Source: Bacteroidota bacterium (GTDB taxonomy: Bacteria > Bacteroidota > Bacteroidia > Chitinophagales > BACL12). From it: a stretch of DNA of 64,000 nt. A model generated the notes under the pieces. That model was not told where the DNA came from and made no database searches. It was given only the letters and a program-made list of their open reading frames with translations. Made by a program: the position numbers and the translations under genes. Shown piece by piece: positions 50,402 through 58,460 of the stretch; position 1 is the stretch's first letter, and each line of letters begins with the position of its first letter. The stretch is taken from NCBI GenBank assembly GCA_016706865.1, contig JADJIS010000002.1:992001-1056000 (forward strand), given 5' to 3'.

Positions 50402-52000
50402 TCACTCCACCCCAAACTTCTTCAACGCAACCAAATACGTATCATCTATCTGATTAATAAAAGAATAATAACCATTATTCCCCCATTTTTGTCGCGCAAT
50501 AAATGCTTTAATTCCTATTTCCACTTTGGTTCGTGCGGCGCGAATTTCTGCTTCTGTTACTCCTTTATCGGGATCATGCGCTAATGCGTATTTAACGAAT
50601 TTAGAGAATTGCTCATCGCTAATTACATATTTAACACCAAAATCTTTTGCATCAGCATATTTATTAAATGCACCGGGATTTTCGGAGTAGGTGGAATATC
50701 CGAATTGTTGAATTACACTGCGGTTAAATAAATAATTTACCGTTTTATTTATTGGTGATGTATCAATTGGCACTGCAATATCAGGGTGAATTCCCCAATC
50801 CATATTTTTATCATTTTTTAAACTGTCGGGTAATTCTCCGCCGTTCATCATAATGCTTACATATTGATCGTAGTATGCATCAACACCATCTGTGTATGGT
50901 CGCTGAATACTTTTTCCTGAGGGTGTATAATATCTTGCAATAGTTAATCTAATTGCAGAGCTATCGGAAAGATCATATACTTGTTGTACTAATCCTTTTC
51001 CAAAACTTCTTCTTCCAATTATTGTTGCTCTTTTATTATCCTGTAAAGCACCCGCTAAAATTTCACTTGCCGATGCAGAATATTCATTTAATAAAACAAC
51101 TAAATTTCCATTTTCAAATAAACCATTTTTTCCTGCGCGATATTCATCTCTTCCCACAGCTCTACCTTCGGTATAAACAATTAAAGGAGTGCCTGCTAAA
51201 AATTCATCTGCTAATTCCACAGCACCCGTTAAATATCCTCCGGGATTTCCACGTAAGTCGAGCACTAAATTTTTCATTCCTTGATTTACCAAACCTTGCA
51301 AGGCATCATCAAATTCCAAAGGAGTTTCCTGTGCGAATTTATTTACTTTAATATATCCTGTCGCATCATCCACCATATAAGATGCATCAATACTTGTAAT
51401 TGGAATTACATCTCTTTTTATGCTGAATGCCAATAAATTTTTATCACCTGTTCTTTTAATTTTTACATCAACAGTAGTTCCTTTTTTTCCGCGCAATTTT
51501 GACACTACCCTGTCGCTGGTAATTCCAATTCCCGCAACCATGGAATCACCTATCATGATCATTTTATCACCTGCCTTAATTCCAATTCTTTCAGAAGGTC
51601 CACCACTCATTGCTGCAACAACAAGAATGGTATCGTCCACAATATTGAATTCAATTCCAACGCCATCAAAATTTCCAACCAGTCCTTCATTAAATGCAGA
51701 AAGATCTTCCTTATGAATATAACTGGAATGTGGATCCAGTTTTTTAAATAATTCGTCAATTGCAGCCGGGTCATTCAGATAATCTGCAACAAAAGCATCC
51801 ACTATAGAATCCACATTAATGGAGTCGACATACCTGCTGCTGATAAAATTTACTATATCATCAATTCTGCTCGTAGGATCACCATGCGACCTATAACCGG
51901 GTTTGTCGGAGGTAAAAGGAGATATTTTTGTTCCTATCATCACACCCAAGGCTAACACAGCGGCAAAGGCCAAAGGCAATAAAAATCTGTTATTGTTCAC
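50402..52000 (-). CDS. S41 family C-terminal processing peptidase
   Basis: 532 residues: N-terminal membrane anchor (FLLPLAFAAVLALGVMIG), a PDZ domain at about 110-195 (GVGIEFNIVDDTILVVAAMSGGPSERIGIKAGDKM), and the tail-specific protease core with LDLRGNPGGYLTGAV and the Ser-Lys dyad: Ser in NEYSASASEILAG (about 308-312) and Lys335 in RRSFGKGLVQ. It should trim or degrade periplasmic proteins from their C-terminus. The gene diverges from the FTR1 permease gene with 192 bp between starts. Confidence 0.92.
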   Translation of the reverse strand: MNNNRFLLPLAFAAVLALGVMIGTKISPFTSDKPGYRSHGDPTSRIDDIVNFISSRYVDSINVDSIVDAFVADYLNDPAAIDELFKKLDPHSSYIHKEDLSAFNEGLVGNFDGVGIEFNIVDDTILVVAAMSGGPSERIGIKAGDKMIMIGDSMVAGIGITSDRVVSKLRGKKGTTVDVKIKRTGDKNLLAFSIKRDVIPITSIDASYMVDDATGYIKVNKFAQETPLEFDDALQGLVNQGMKNLVLDLRGNPGGYLTGAVELADEFLAGTPLIVYTEGRAVGRDEYRAGKNGLFENGNLVVLLNEYSASASEILAGALQDNKRATIIGRRSFGKGLVQQVYDLSDSSAIRLTIARYYTPSGKSIQRPYTDGVDAYYDQYVSIMMNGGELPDSLKNDKNMDWGIHPDIAVPIDTSPINKTVNYLFNRSVIQQFGYSTYSENPGAFNKYADAKDFGVKYVISDEQFSKFVKYALAHDPDKGVTEAEIRAARTKVEIGIKAFIARQKWGNNGYYSFINQIDDTYLVALKKFGVE

Positions 52001-52126
52001 GTTTTGTATTTAAAATTTTCACAAAATAACTACATCCGGCGCACTCTGCCGCAATATTGTTCACTTCTTTTCCCTATACCTACATTTAGGTATATTCTAT
52101 TGTGAGCATAAGAACGCTTTTTCCTG

Positions 52127-52134
52127 CAAAGTTA
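52127..52134 (-). promoter_or_regulatory. -7 element toward the S41 protease gene
   Basis: CAAAGTTA on the plus strand, TAACTTTG on the minus strand, exact TAnnTTTG, 127 bp before the protease ATG. Only 6 bp separate it from the opposing FTR1 -7 element. Confidence 0.45.
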
Positions 52135-52140
52135 CTGTGC

Positions 52141-52148
52141 TATGTTTG
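52141..52148 (+). promoter_or_regulatory. -7 promoter element of the FTR1 gene
   Basis: TATGTTTG, exact TAnnTTTG, 44 bp before the FTR1 ATG and 6 bp ahead of an inverted repeat that would cover the start of transcription. Confidence 0.6.
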
Positions 52149-52154
52149 CATAAG

Positions 52155-52171
52155 TTTAGAATGGTTCTAAA
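52155..52171. promoter_or_regulatory. Fur-family-like operator at the FTR1 promoter
   Basis: TTTAGAA-TGG-TTCTAAA, a perfect 7-3-7 inverted repeat. Its arms match the iron control element bound by Irr, a Fur-family regulator known from alphaproteobacteria. It lies over the predicted transcription start of an iron permease gene, which makes a repressor site likely. The regulator in this organism is unknown. Confidence 0.65.
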
Positions 52172-52192
52172 TAATTAACAAGATTTAAGAGT

Positions 52193-53131
52193 ATGAACGA
52201 GTTTCTCATCACCTTTCGCGAATGTTTGGAAGCTGCCCTCATAGTGGGTATTATTTTTACTGTTTTAGATAAAAATAATCTCCACAAACAAAAAAAGACC
52301 TTATGGCTGAGTGTTTTTGCGGCAGTTGTTGCATCCGCAATTATGGGAGTTGCTCTTTATGAAATTTTGGAACAAGCCGGAGAAGGATTACAAGCTTTAC
52401 TTGAAGGTATTTTTATGTATATAACAGCCGGATTATTATTTTATGTAATATTCTGGATGAGTAAAACGCTAGCGAGCAGAAAAGTTATAACTGATCAGAC
52501 AACTGCAGCCATGCAATCCAAGGGGAGTTTGGGGATATTTTTGATGGTATTTTTTGCAATTCTAAGAGAAGGATTTGAAACCGCATTATTTCTTGTTGCA
52601 AGTACAAGTATTGATAGTAGTTTTTCCTACAGTGGTTTTTTTGGGGGGATTTTAATAGCAGTATTAATTGGATATTTAATAATTATTCAAGGCAAAAAAA
52701 TTCAGCTTCGTCCATTTTTTAAATACACATCCTTATTACTTGTATTTTTTGCAGCAGGGATGATGGCTTATGGAACACATGAAATGGGAGAATATTTTGA
52801 AGAGCAAGAAAAAAAGGAACATGCAGAAGAAGTAGTTTCTCCTGAATATCAGATTTCAAATCCTACTCCTGAAGTAGAAGAGGAAGAAGAAGTTGTCTAC
52901 GATATTTTCAAACCAAAAACAAAATCAGAAGATCCTTCCGGCACCTGGTATCGTCAAACCGAGGATAAGGATGAATACATTCATATTTTAAATGACAAAG
53001 GAATTATCGGCGTTTTCTTCAAAGGATTATTCGGCTACAACAGCAACCCGATCTTGATTGAGGTTATATTGTGGTTTGTTTCCTTAATTTTTGGGTTAGT
53101 GATTTGGAGGCGATCTTATCGTGAATCGTGA
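52193..53131 (+). CDS. FTR1/EfeU-family iron permease
   Basis: 312 residues, about seven TM segments. Both REXXE iron-transfer motifs are present: REGFE-type RECLE at 9-13 and REGFE at 125-129. Family members move Fe(III) across the membrane, fed by a ferroxidase or EfeO-like protein; none is adjacent. Between TM6 and TM7 lies a long acidic insert (about 195-260, with EYFEEQEKKEHAEE and EVEEEEEVVYD) that ordinary FTR1/EfeU lack. The stop codon sits in a CGTGAAT heptamer. The upstream palindrome suggests iron-dependent control. Confidence 0.87.
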   Translation: MNEFLITFRECLEAALIVGIIFTVLDKNNLHKQKKTLWLSVFAAVVASAIMGVALYEILEQAGEGLQALLEGIFMYITAGLLFYVIFWMSKTLASRKVITDQTTAAMQSKGSLGIFLMVFFAILREGFETALFLVASTSIDSSFSYSGFFGGILIAVLIGYLIIIQGKKIQLRPFFKYTSLLLVFFAAGMMAYGTHEMGEYFEEQEKKEHAEEVVSPEYQISNPTPEVEEEEEVVYDIFKPKTKSEDPSGTWYRQTEDKDEYIHILNDKGIIGVFFKGLFGYNSNPILIEVILWFVSLIFGLVIWRRSYRES

Positions 53132-53147
53132 ATCGTGAGGCGTGAGT
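53120..53147. repeat. Heptanucleotide array, 4 units (CGTGAAT type), at the FTR1 stop
   Basis: CGTGAAT, CGTGAAT, CGTGAGG, CGTGAGT. The first unit is inside the FTR1 coding sequence and the TGA stop lies in the second. Confidence 0.85.
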
Positions 53148-53205
53148 CCGGCTTGCCACTGCGCCAGGGTTGTGTGTACCGCGGTTGTCAGTTCACCAAC
53201 CACAT

Positions 53206-53233
53206 TCGTGAATCTTGAGGTATGAATCGTGAG
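53206..53233. repeat. Heptanucleotide array, 4 degenerate units (TCGTGAA type)
   Basis: TCGTGAA, TCTTGAG, GTATGAA, TCGTGAG in one register; a rotation of the CGTGAAT family. Confidence 0.65.
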
Positions 53234-53300
53234 TCTGGTCTACTTCGGATTTAAAATGTGATTACAAATAGAAAGTTAAACGTAAATTTTAGGTGGGCGC

Positions 53301-53328
53301 ACTCATTACTCATAACTCATTACTCATT
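53301..53328. repeat. Heptanucleotide array, 4 units (ACTCATT)
   Basis: ACTCATT, ACTCATA, ACTCATT, ACTCATT, followed at once by a palindrome. Confidence 0.85.
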
Positions 53329-53329
53329 T

Positions 53330-53391
53330 AGTGAGGCCCTCACTGAAAAAGTGAGAGCCTCACTAACTTTCATTTAAAGGCTTGCCTTTAA
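53330..53391. repeat. Three consecutive palindromes, REP-like
   Basis: AGTGAGG/CCTCACT (53330-53344), AGTGAG/CTCACT (53350-53364) and TTAAAGGC/GCCTTTAA (53374-53391). The first two also pair with each other. Related to the CTGAG..CTCAG hairpins at 48100. Confidence 0.75.
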
Positions 53392-53453
53392 TTGGTACCT
53401 TTTAACTAAAATTTTTAATTGGAGAAAAATCTAACAACCTACCAAGAACTAAA

Positions 53454-53481
53454 CTCACGATTCACGCTTCACGCCTCACGA
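53454..53481. repeat. Heptanucleotide array, 4 units (CTCACGA/TTCACGC)
   Basis: CTCACGA, TTCACGC, TTCACGC, CTCACGA in one register; reverse complement of the CGTGAAT family. Confidence 0.85.
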
Positions 53482-53532
53482 AAAAAAACTTCCAATCAGA
53501 AAGGAAAATTATAATCCCACCTCAAAGTAAAA

Positions 53533-53560
53533 AATTGTCAATTGTCAATTGTCAATTGTC
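53533..53560. repeat. Heptanucleotide array, 4 perfect units (AATTGTC)
   Basis: Four identical AATTGTC units, flanked by A- and T-runs, 8 bp beyond the stop of the minus-strand oxidoreductase gene. Same family as the array in the fabH end. Confidence 0.92.
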
Positions 53561-53568
53561 AATTTTTT

Positions 53569-54180
53569 TTACCGTTCAACTATCGTAAACGCAAAATTCG
53601 GTCCCTTACCCAATTTATACGCCATGGTAACCCAAAGTTTTGCAAGATTTTCGAGCATTACGGCATTTTCAATTCCTCCTATATCGGTTACGCGAAAACC
53701 GAGGTCCTCGGCGAGAACGGAGACAATTTGTTTGGCAGAAATATCTTCCCCACAAATAAAAGTTTCAATAGCCTTGCCATCATAAACAGGATTTATCAAA
53801 TTGGAAACTCCCGTGGTATTAAATGCTTTTACCACTTCGCCATTACCTGTCCATGCACTAATTGCTTCTGCAGCCGATTCAAAGGGTTCAGTGCTTGCAG
53901 AAACAGGGTTTGTAGCATCGATAATGATCTTTCCTTCCCATTCCACATCAATACTTTTTATTACTTCATCGGCAACACCAAAAGGAATTGCGACTAAAAC
54001 AACTTCGGCATTTTCTACCGCTTCCTGAAATGTGGTAACCTTTGCACCAATATTCATTGCGTTCCATGCTTTCTGGCTTTGTGTATCACGCACACCAAAA
54101 GTGATATCGTGACCTTTGGCCTTCCATTTTGTTCCCGCTGCAAGACCAATATTGCCTGCTCCTAATATAGTTATGCGCAT
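53569..54180 (-). CDS. NADP-binding oxidoreductase, F420-dependent reductase-like
   Basis: 203 residues with an N-terminal Rossmann fold (ITILGAGNIGLAAGTKWKAKGHDITFGVRD), AEVVLVAIPFGVADEV and IIDATNPVS, as in the family of NADPH:F420 oxidoreductase-like 'NADP oxidoreductase coenzyme F420-dependent' proteins. In bacteria without F420 the partner is unknown, so a general call is right. It lies 42 bp downstream of the OsmC gene on the same strand, likely co-transcribed, which hints at a redox role. Confidence 0.8.
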   Translation of the reverse strand: MRITILGAGNIGLAAGTKWKAKGHDITFGVRDTQSQKAWNAMNIGAKVTTFQEAVENAEVVLVAIPFGVADEVIKSIDVEWEGKIIIDATNPVSASTEPFESAAEAISAWTGNGEVVKAFNTTGVSNLINPVYDGKAIETFICGEDISAKQIVSVLAEDLGFRVTDIGGIENAVMLENLAKLWVTMAYKLGKGPNFAFTIVER

Positions 54181-54222
54181 AATTTGTTGGGATAAAATTA
54201 TTAATACGGAAAGATAAAAGAA

Positions 54223-54636
54223 TTATTCGATCAAAGTGGCGTTCAGAGTGATAGTAGTGTTCAATAATTTAGAAACAGGACAAGTTAATTTTGCCTCCTC
54301 TGCTGCTGCTGCAAACGATAAGGTTGTTGCTCCGGGCACTTTTGCCGTTACCTCCAAATGCGATTCTGTTATTGCCCCGTTGTCTAAAGTAATTGTGCAT
54401 GTGGTATTAATTTCATCAGGAGTAAGTTCTTTCGAATTCAAAACAAAACTCAGTTTCATGCTGAAACAGCCTGCATGCGCCGCTGCAATTAATTCCTCCG
54501 GATTGGTTCCTATGCCATCGGCAAACCGGGTCGACCAAGAGTATTGACTTTGTTTTAATACACCAGATTGTGTTGATACATGTCCTGTTCCTTCTTTTCC
54601 TGTTCCGTTCCAAACGGCAGTTCCATTGCGTTTCAT
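54223..54636 (-). CDS. OsmC/Ohr-family peroxiredoxin
   Basis: 137 residues with both redox cysteines: HAGCFSM (about 56) and TCPVSKLL (about 119), and NPEELIAAAHAGC, as in the OsmC subgroup. It reduces organic hydroperoxides. Its own promoter (TACCTTTG) is visible; the oxidoreductase gene follows. Confidence 0.9.
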   Translation of the reverse strand: MKRNGTAVWNGTGKEGTGHVSTQSGVLKQSQYSWSTRFADGIGTNPEELIAAAHAGCFSMKLSFVLNSKELTPDEINTTCTITLDNGAITESHLEVTAKVPGATTLSFAAAAEEAKLTCPVSKLLNTTITLNATLIE

Positions 54637-54675
54637 TGTATTTATTTGTTTTTAGATTAATTAAATATGCCGGCA

Positions 54676-54683
54676 CAAAGGTA
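54676..54683 (-). promoter_or_regulatory. -7 promoter element of the OsmC gene
   Basis: CAAAGGTA on the plus strand, TACCTTTG on the minus strand, exact TAnnTTTG, 39 bp before the ATG. Confidence 0.6.
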
Positions 54684-54738
54684 GGGTTTGCAGAATAAAA
54701 ATCTGCAATAAGCAACCAATAAAACATTGTAAATGGTG

Positions 54739-56043
54739 TTATTTGGTGATGATCAGTTGTTTTATAAAATATAGATCATCATTGCTGATCTTACAGAAAT
54801 ATGTTCCGGATGGTTCATTGGTAATATTAATTGTTGTGATATTGTCCATATCCTTTTCTGAGAACCAGATCATTTCTCCCATACTGTTATAGACCCTGAT
54901 AAAATATTTTTTTTCATCCTCCGGTGCTGTAATTGTAAAAATTCCATTGCCTGCTGTTGGATAAATAATAAATTCAGTCTGCTCAATTTGAGGGGATGAA
55001 AATATAGTTCCGTCAGCTAATCTACCTTCGCCACAACTCACCCATTTTGGCCCATCGTTATACCATATCTCCGAAAGGGTATCCGTTTTGAAAAAGTCGT
55101 TCCAAATATGTGCAAGTTTATCTTTTCCCGAACCGCTCAAATGAAACCCTCCTCCATCTGTGGAATAATCGACTTCGCAATTCCAATAGAGTGAATCGTA
55201 ATTCCTTGGATTAATTCCGTCGGCCCAGGTATATGGTCCCCAGATCATATAAGGCATTACTTTACCGGGTGCCATATATTTGAAATCCGGATCGCCTGTG
55301 ATTTGGGCTTCCATTGCCCATTTATATCCGAATCCGCACCTATAAGCACCGGGCTCGTGAATAGATTTATACATTTCGTAGGTTGGATCTGCATATCCAC
55401 CATAATACGGACTAGCCACATAAACGAGCTTTAAATTGGGATATCGCACCAACATACTGCTTAAAGTAACCTGAATACGATCTTTAATTGCATCTCCGTA
55501 TCCTGGCATATCAAAAATGGTATCAGCACGAGAGCCCTGAAACAACCAGGCAATTTGAATTTGTTCGGGAGTTATTCCTTTCGGCTCCAACCTGTTTTCA
55601 TAAATAATATCCCAGTAATTTGGATTGTCGAGGGTCATTCCTTCCATTCCCTCTCCTGCATTGGTTGCATTCAATAAAATCAGACAGGGATTGATGGAAG
55701 GATCATCCTGAACAATTTCCACCAGGTGATTGAAAGGTTCTCCTGTAGTGGAGCCTCCAAATCCTGCAAATATGATCTTCCCTTCAGCATAATTTACATT
55801 ACCCAAACTGTCGAGAGGTTTAATGCTTTTAGAGATCTGAAGCCCTTTTTTGAGATGTGTTTTTGGCGGTTTATTTTTTCCTCCGGGATATAATCCGCCC
55901 TGATATGTTCCAAGATAAAATCCAGTTTTAAGATCAACGAGGGGAATATTTCCGGTAGTATCGTTATCACATTGAACCTGACCTTGAAGAGATAGGGTAG
56001 TTATAAGCAGGAAAAACAAAAAGAATGTGCTGAGTGTTCTCAT
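54739..56043 (-). CDS. T9SS-sorted secreted protein, probable SGNH hydrolase fold
   Basis: 434 residues: signal peptide to LQGQ, a body, and a C-terminal T9SS type A sorting domain (about 360-434, FIIYPTAGNGIFTI, YFIRVYNSMGEMIWFS, EPSGTYFCKI, FIKQLIITK). The body looks like an SGNH/GDSL hydrolase: GFGGSTTGEPF as block I (nucleophile Ser), LVYVASPYYGG as block III, and DGGGFHLSGSGKDKLAHIW as block V with the His. It would act on the cell surface or outside on an ester-bearing substrate such as an acylated polysaccharide. The hydrolase call rests on motif order only. Confidence 0.72.
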   Translation of the reverse strand: MRTLSTFFLFFLLITTLSLQGQVQCDNDTTGNIPLVDLKTGFYLGTYQGGLYPGGKNKPPKTHLKKGLQISKSIKPLDSLGNVNYAEGKIIFAGFGGSTTGEPFNHLVEIVQDDPSINPCLILLNATNAGEGMEGMTLDNPNYWDIIYENRLEPKGITPEQIQIAWLFQGSRADTIFDMPGYGDAIKDRIQVTLSSMLVRYPNLKLVYVASPYYGGYADPTYEMYKSIHEPGAYRCGFGYKWAMEAQITGDPDFKYMAPGKVMPYMIWGPYTWADGINPRNYDSLYWNCEVDYSTDGGGFHLSGSGKDKLAHIWNDFFKTDTLSEIWYNDGPKWVSCGEGRLADGTIFSSPQIEQTEFIIYPTAGNGIFTITAPEDEKKYFIRVYNSMGEMIWFSEKDMDNITTINITNEPSGTYFCKISNDDLYFIKQLIITK

Positions 56044-56090
56044 ATGTTTATTTTCAGATGCAGTATAAAAATAAACAAAGGAATTAAAAT

Positions 56091-56122
56091 AAAAAAACTC
56101 CGGTTTTGGCCGGAGTTTTTTT
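56091..56122. terminator. Terminator between S46 peptidase and T9SS-sorted protein
   Basis: ACTCCGG (56097-56103) and CCGGAGT (56110-56116), 6-nt loop, A-run before and T-run after. On the minus strand it closes the S46 peptidase gene. Confidence 0.9.
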
Positions 56123-56136
56123 AAATCTAATTAGTA

Positions 56137-58341
56137 TTAATTTTTGATATCCAATTCTTTGATAAGATTGGTTGCGCCTGCATATTTATCTATAATAAAT
56201 AATACATAACGTATATCAACAGATATCGTGCGATTCATAGCTGGATCAACAATATAATCTCCGGGTGTACCTTCATAATTTCCGTCGAATGCCAGACCTA
56301 TTAATTCACCTTTTCCATTCATGATAGGACTTCCGCTGTTACCGCCTGTAATATCCAGATTGGAAAGAAAACAAACCGGAACAGTTCCGTTTTTATCAGC
56401 GTATCTACCGTAATCTTTTGCTTGATAAAGATTATATAATTTATCAGGAACAATAAATTCAGGATCGGCATTGTTGCGTTTTTCAATTACACCATCAATA
56501 GTAGTTTGCCAGTGATAATGAACGGCATCTCTTGCTTCATAATCCTGCACTGTGCCGTATGTTAAGCGCATAGTGGAATTTGCATCAGGGTAAAAAGATT
56601 TTTTTGGATCTTTTTTCAAAATTGCTGCTGTGAATTCACGTTCTAATTTTCCGATCTCTGTATTTGCTGCACGGAAAACAGAACCTGCTGTTTGCGCATC
56701 CGTATATAATGCAATATAATAATTATATAAAGGATCTTTTTTCAATTTCTTTTCACTTGGCGCTTTTAAAAAGGCATCTAATTTTTCTTTGGATGTAAAT
56801 ACAGATTTTGCAAATGCATTTTTACTCCATGTATCAAATTTCGCCTGTGGTGTTGCACCTTTTGTATCTGCCAAAATATCTTTCATAACCTGAGGATATT
56901 TATCTGCAGGTAATTTAGTATACATCATATTTAGTAAAGCACTAACTTTTTTTACTTCCGTATCATAGTGCATTCCATCCCACATTGTTTCTGCTGAAGC
57001 ATTTATTGCTTCTATAGTTGCAGCTCTTTCATCGCCGGTTAAAGCGCCTTCACCAAATAGCGATTCTACCTGATTAAAATCGAGAGCAAAATTTCCCGTT
57101 GGCATTAAAACAACGGAATATATTTTATAATAAAATTCTTTGCTTACCGTGCTCATTAATTTATAAGCATTGTCGAAATTGGTAAACATTGTTTTGTATT
57201 TATCTTCCGTGGCTTTGCCTTCTGCTTTTGCCCATTTCATGAATTCAGTTTCATATTCTTTTTTAATAGAAACAGCATCCATTCTTTCTAAACCGTCTAA
57301 TTGCGTTTTATATAATTTTAAGCCATTCATTAATTGCGCATAATCAGAAGCTAATTGAATACGAACATCTTCATCTTTATCCATTTCTGCTTTCATCACT
57401 TCTGTTGCTGTTCCGAAAACATCAATTTGTGCAGGATTACTTTCGTTCATTACCTCTTCAATTCCGTAACTTGTAAGATAACGTTCCGTTGACCCGGGAA
57501 AACCCATTATCATAGTGAAATCCCCTTCTTTATATCCTGCAACAGAAACCTTTAAATATTTTTTTGGTGAGTATGGAACATTGTCGGTGCTGTATTCGGC
57601 AGGATCATTATTTTTATCCGCATATACTCTGAAAATACTAAAGTCACCTGTGTGACGAGGCCACATCCAGTTGTCAGTATCTCCACCATAATTTCCCACT
57701 GAGGAAGGAGGTGCTCCGGTTAAACGCACATCATTGTAAACTTTATATAAATAAACAAAATATTGATTGCCATAATACATGGATTTTACTTCTGCTTCAA
57801 AACCCTGTTCGGCATATCTTGCTATAATTCTGTTTTGAATTTCAGTAACCACTGTTCTTCTTGCAGCCGGATCCAATCCCTCCGCAAAAGGTACGATCGA
57901 GTCAGTAATTTCAAATGCATTTTGAAGAATACGAATGGCCAATCCCGGAATTGGTAGTTCCTCTGCATAACTTTTTGCCCAATAACCGTCATCAATAATA
58001 TTTCGATCTGGAGTCGACTGTGAGGCTATTGCATCAAAACCGCAGTGGTGGTTAGTAAATAGCAATCCGTTCGGAGAAACAAGTTCTCCCGTGCAAAATC
58101 CACTTCCACCTTGATAGAGTTGCACAACGGCATCCTTCAAACTTGCATTTTCAGTATTGTAGATATCATCTGCAGAAAGTTGTAAACCCAGTTGTTTCAG
58201 GTATTCAAAATTAAGTTGACGAACAAGATTTGCCAACCACATTCCTTCATCTGGGAAACTGGAGGCCTGAGCGGGTTTTACAGCTGTTGCCAAAAAAAGC
58301 ACAACGGCCATAATTGTAAATTTCACTTTTTGTTTTATCAT
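56137..58341 (-). CDS. S46 family dipeptidyl-peptidase (DPP7-type)
   Basis: 734 residues with a signal peptide (VLFLATAVKPAQA). Catalytic His lies in LLFTNHHCGFDAI (about 95), Asp in the GNYGGDTDNWMWPRHTGDFSIFRVY region and Ser669 in ITGGNSGSPIM. The specificity position in GLAFDGNYEG (687) is Gly, as in DPP7, which prefers hydrophobic residues, rather than the Arg of DPP11, which prefers acidic ones. It releases dipeptides from peptides in the periplasm or at the surface. Monocistronic, with terminators on both sides and a TAACTTCG near-match promoter about 35 bp upstream. Confidence 0.92.
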   Translation of the reverse strand: MIKQKVKFTIMAVVLFLATAVKPAQASSFPDEGMWLANLVRQLNFEYLKQLGLQLSADDIYNTENASLKDAVVQLYQGGSGFCTGELVSPNGLLFTNHHCGFDAIASQSTPDRNIIDDGYWAKSYAEELPIPGLAIRILQNAFEITDSIVPFAEGLDPAARRTVVTEIQNRIIARYAEQGFEAEVKSMYYGNQYFVYLYKVYNDVRLTGAPPSSVGNYGGDTDNWMWPRHTGDFSIFRVYADKNNDPAEYSTDNVPYSPKKYLKVSVAGYKEGDFTMIMGFPGSTERYLTSYGIEEVMNESNPAQIDVFGTATEVMKAEMDKDEDVRIQLASDYAQLMNGLKLYKTQLDGLERMDAVSIKKEYETEFMKWAKAEGKATEDKYKTMFTNFDNAYKLMSTVSKEFYYKIYSVVLMPTGNFALDFNQVESLFGEGALTGDERAATIEAINASAETMWDGMHYDTEVKKVSALLNMMYTKLPADKYPQVMKDILADTKGATPQAKFDTWSKNAFAKSVFTSKEKLDAFLKAPSEKKLKKDPLYNYYIALYTDAQTAGSVFRAANTEIGKLEREFTAAILKKDPKKSFYPDANSTMRLTYGTVQDYEARDAVHYHWQTTIDGVIEKRNNADPEFIVPDKLYNLYQAKDYGRYADKNGTVPVCFLSNLDITGGNSGSPIMNGKGELIGLAFDGNYEGTPGDYIVDPAMNRTISVDIRYVLFIIDKYAGATNLIKELDIKN

Positions 58342-58412
58342 AGTGTAGTTATTATAAAAATTTCGAAATTGATGGCGAAGTTAAGGTACATTTCACGGAT
58401 GACATTGAATGG

Positions 58413-58440
58413 CATAAAAAAAAGCGGACAAAGCCGCTTT
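58413..58440 (-). terminator. Terminator after the stand-alone sorting-domain gene
   Basis: On the minus strand AAAGCGG/CCGCTTT (58421-58427 and 58434-58440, 6-nt loop) is followed by a T-run (A-run at 58416-58423 on the plus strand). Confidence 0.85.
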
Positions 58441-58460
58441 ATATAAGGTTTTGGAGGAAA

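Larger units (their letters stand above)
53132..53568. other. Repeat mosaic between FTR1 gene and the NADP oxidoreductase
   Basis: No gene seen in 437 bp. It holds five heptamer arrays of four units each and three palindromes, with arrays of the CGTGAAT family in both orientations (53120 and 53206 against 53454). A piece at 53397 recurs at 47977 in the other mosaic. Confidence 0.75.
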
